This document shows positions 50,344 through 51,902 of a stretch of 51,902 nucleotides of DNA, piece by piece. Source of the stretch: Methanobacteriota archaeon (GTDB taxonomy: Archaea > Thermoplasmatota > Poseidoniia > Poseidoniales > Poseidoniaceae). The stretch lies in assembly GCA_018623995.1 (NCBI GenBank), contig JAAZUV010000001.1, positions 1 through 51,902 on the forward strand. The letters run 5' to 3'. The notes beneath the pieces were generated by a model that saw only the letters and a program-made list of their open reading frames with translations, did not search any database and was not told the DNA's origin. Both the position numbers and the translations under genes were made by a program. Position 1 is the first letter of the stretch, and the number at the start of each line of letters is the position of its first letter.

Positions 50344-51127
50344 GTCCAGTCCCTCCCTTGTAATCCATTTCAACTCGGAGTGCGTGTTCCAACACAACAT
50401 CCCACGGTTGTTGATATTCGATTGGGTCAATTCGACCAATCGCATGGAATGCCAGAATTCGTTCCACATCTGATCCGCTTTTTCCTGAGCTTCGGCCCTG
50501 TTCATCAGGGTTGTACGAAGTAATCGTATTGCGAAGAACTGTATCAAAATCAAACCCCAACTGCGGTGTGGTTTCCAATGCATCTTGGAGTATTGACGTC
50601 TTGTCACCGTGCAAATAGGGAAGGTCAAATTCGACCAATTCACTGTCCCAATTTCCAATCTCAAAGGCGGATTGAAGGGCTTGGTAAAATTCTGGTCTGC
50701 AATCTGGATAAATCGCATGATCGCCGCTGTGAACTCCGAGTGCAAGAACGACATTCTGTTCAGTTCTCTTCGCTTCTGAGAGGGCAAAACCATACAAGAT
50801 GGAGGCAAATATCGCATTCCGATTTGGAACAACAGTCTGTTTCATCTGGTTTTCTTCGTAGTGCCCTAACGGAACGTCTTGATCTCCGGACGTTAACGCC
50901 GAATCGAACAGAGACATGGCTGGTGATAGGTCAACAATATGATGTTGAACGTCGAGTCCTCTTCCTTGACACAGAGTAACAGTAGCGGATGCTCTTTCAA
51001 TTTCGATCGAATGCTTTTGGCCATAATGATACGAAATGCATATTGCTCGATAATCTAGAGCTAGATAATGCATTAGGAGACATGTTGAATCCATGCCTCC
51101 ACTTAGTGCCATAACCACTGTTTTCAT
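50333..51127 (-). CDS. queC: 7-cyano-7-deazaguanine synthase QueC lacking the zinc cysteines
   Basis: A 264-aa enzyme that should convert 7-carboxy-7-deazaguanine to preQ0 with ATP and ammonia. The PP-loop MALSGGMDSTCLL is intact, as are ISYHYGQKH, VVPNRNAIFASI and GVHSGDHAIYPDCRPEF. In normal QueC a C-terminal C-Y...C-G-x-C-x-x-C cluster binds zinc; here the same region (residues 204-220) reads SYNPDEQGRSSGKSGSD, with serine or other residues replacing all four cysteines, followed by the normal RxxAF. The start (51127) overlaps the queE stop as ATGA, and the 3' end overlaps msrB by 11 nt. The position inside the preQ0 operon supports a QueC role despite the changed site. Confidence 0.88.
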   Translation of the reverse strand: MKTVVMALSGGMDSTCLLMHYLALDYRAICISYHYGQKHSIEIERASATVTLCQGRGLDVQHHIVDLSPAMSLFDSALTSGDQDVPLGHYEENQMKQTVVPNRNAIFASILYGFALSEAKRTEQNVVLALGVHSGDHAIYPDCRPEFYQALQSAFEIGNWDSELVEFDLPYLHGDKTSILQDALETTPQLGFDFDTVLRNTITSYNPDEQGRSSGKSGSDVERILAFHAIGRIDPIEYQQPWDVVLEHALRVEMDYKGGTGHES

Positions 51128-51786
51128 AGAATTCCCATCCATTTGTGCGTCTGCAATGATAATCTCCAACCACGATGCTCTTTGACAATTTGTTCTGTAT
51201 TCTGAAACATTACACCATTTTCTTCCACAGTGGCTGTATCAATGTAACATGGTTGAATGAAGTGGTGATCAAAGCCTGATTTTAAGTCATCATACATGTC
51301 CATCTCTTGTCCACAATACACGACTTTCAATTCATTTCCACTTCGTTGACGTATGACCGAATTTGGATAGACTTGATCCTTCGGAGAGATGCATACCCAA
51401 TCAATCAATCCGTCAGGTATCTCGATCGTTCCATTGCTTTCGATCGATAGATTGTATCCTCTTCGCTTCAGCAATCGATGGAGAGGCCACAAATCATGCA
51501 ACATCGGTTCACCTCCTGTGAAGATTACTCGGTCACAATCGTATTGCAGAATTTGGATTAATACATCAATTCCGTTCATTGTTTCAAAGGTATCAAAATC
51601 CGTATCGCACCAAGAACAACGTAGGTTGCATGTACCAAATCTCACGAATACATGCGGAATGCCAGCATGAAACCCTTCTCCTTGGACCGAATGAAATATT
51701 TCGACAATTGGATATTCTTTCGAAAGATCTCTAACGTCATCTTTGAAATGCCTCTTGAAGCCAGCGCGTAAAGCCTCACGGTCCAT
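51124..51786 (-). CDS. queE: 7-carboxy-7-deazaguanine synthase QueE
   Basis: A 220-aa radical SAM enzyme converting 6-carboxytetrahydropterin to 7-carboxy-7-deazaguanine. The N terminus IVEIFHSVQGEGFHAG is the family substrate-site signature. The cluster motif is FGTCNLRCSWCDTDF (Cys53, Cys57, Cys60; C-x3-C-x2-C). FTGGEPMLHD and SIESNGTIEIP follow, matching SAM-binding strands. It overlaps queC by 4 nt (ATGA) and follows folE by 6 nt, so it belongs to the preQ0 operon. Confidence 0.95.
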   Translation of the reverse strand: MDREALRAGFKRHFKDDVRDLSKEYPIVEIFHSVQGEGFHAGIPHVFVRFGTCNLRCSWCDTDFDTFETMNGIDVLIQILQYDCDRVIFTGGEPMLHDLWPLHRLLKRRGYNLSIESNGTIEIPDGLIDWVCISPKDQVYPNSVIRQRSGNELKVVYCGQEMDMYDDLKSGFDHHFIQPCYIDTATVEENGVMFQNTEQIVKEHRGWRLSLQTHKWMGIL

Positions 51787-51792
51787 GATGTA

Positions 51793-51902
51793 TCAACTCG
51801 AATTTTCGATGAGTTGCATCAGTTCGTTTCGTGCTTCCTGCTTTTCAAAGAAAACGCCACGCATCGCACTCGTGGTCATAATTGCGTTTTGCTTCTTTAC
51901 GC
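51793..51902 (-). CDS. folE: GTP cyclohydrolase I, C-terminal fragment (truncated by window end)
   Basis: Only the last 35 codons or so lie in the window. The visible residues MTTSAMRGVFFEKQEARNEL followed by MQLIEN match the conserved C terminus of bacterial-type GTP cyclohydrolase I, which makes dihydroneopterin triphosphate for folate and preQ0 synthesis. The gene continues past position 51902. It would be the first step of the pathway encoded by the adjacent queE, queC and queD. The alternative reading frames here are unlike any family. Confidence 0.85.
   Translation of the reverse strand, partial: VKKQNAIMTTSAMRGVFFEKQEARNELMQLIENSS

Noticed and set aside
49960..50832. A 290-aa reading of msrB
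   Set aside because: Only residues from 50343 on match MsrB; the upstream part is antisense-free shadow of queC in another frame on the same strand, and a good ribosome site precedes 50343.
1..51902. Search for tRNA genes, insertion sequences and integrase or attachment sites
   Set aside because: No cloverleaf with a T-loop GTTCGAATC-type motif and no transposase-like frame was seen; a tRNA scan could still find a missed gene.

Overview
The window looks like a chromosomal segment of an uncultivated marine euryarchaeon, most likely Marine Group II (Poseidoniales, Thermoplasmatota). Archaeal signatures are ribosomal proteins S19e, L39e, L31e and S17e with PDCD5, a tRNA-splicing endonuclease EndA, archease, a geranylgeranyl-reductase-type lipid enzyme and an archaeal SRP RNA. 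These are mixed with bacterial-type genes (proton-translocating transhydrogenase, class 2 PyrD, MqnC, CcmE, bacterial-type GTP cyclohydrolase I, TopB-like topoisomerase) and with very large secreted calcium-repeat proteins. That mixture fits MG-II; the taxonomic call is inference from gene content. The window is gene-dense, and no gene-free stretch exceeds about 300 bases apart from the SRP RNA gene. I saw no IS element, CRISPR array or tRNA.

Layout. 0.1-12.9 kb (+): a membrane TPR protein, serine hydroxymethyltransferase, a hypothetical protein, a T-tract terminator, two secreted/surface proteins (one with thrombospondin type 3 repeats), an M24 proline peptidase and MqnC. 12.9-21.6 kb (-): a lipoprotein with calcium repeats and a PNGase F-like domain, a membrane protein, geranylgeranyl reductase, a type IA topoisomerase and a small unknown. 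21.6-23.5 kb (+): PyrD, CcmE and SRP RNA. 23.5-26.1 kb (-): archease, a PfkB-type kinase and a winged-helix/TerB-like protein; then EndA (+). 27.2-34.5 kb (-): M6 metalloprotease, TatC with an extra C-terminal domain, a CxCH anchor protein and pntB-pntAb-pntAa; then malate dehydrogenase (+). 35.6-40.3 kb (-): acyltransferase 3, YgfZ, IscA/ErpA and a TPR/EF-hand protein. 40.4-41.7 kb (+): a flavin reductase and a formylglycine-generating-enzyme-like protein. 41.7-46.8 kb (-): a PqqD-like protein, a 57-aa membrane protein, a giant surface protein and a membrane protein. 46.9-49.5 kb (+): ribosomal operon ending in a SpoU/TrmJ methyltransferase. 49.5-51.9 kb (-): folE-queE-queC-msrB-queD, the preQ0 branch of archaeosine synthesis.

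How the genes fit together. Themes are tRNA and translation maturation (EndA, archease, TrmJ-like, preQ0 operon, SRP RNA, ribosomal proteins), redox and respiration (MqnC for menaquinone, quinone-linked PyrD, transhydrogenase, malate dehydrogenase, CcmE, Fe-S maturation by IscA with YgfZ), and an elaborate cell surface with its export and processing (TatC, M6 protease, PNGase F-like enzyme, calcium-repeat and CARDB-like proteins). Many co-oriented genes are coupled: several stop codons form part of the next Shine-Dalgarno sequence (TGAGG), and others overlap as ATGA.

The items most worth a second look are the archaeal PNGase F-like lipoprotein, a QueC that lacks its zinc cysteines, the TatC with a cysteine-containing cytosolic domain, a lipoyl-like barrel inside the calcium-repeat protein, and the PqqD-like/57-aa/giant-surface-protein cluster.
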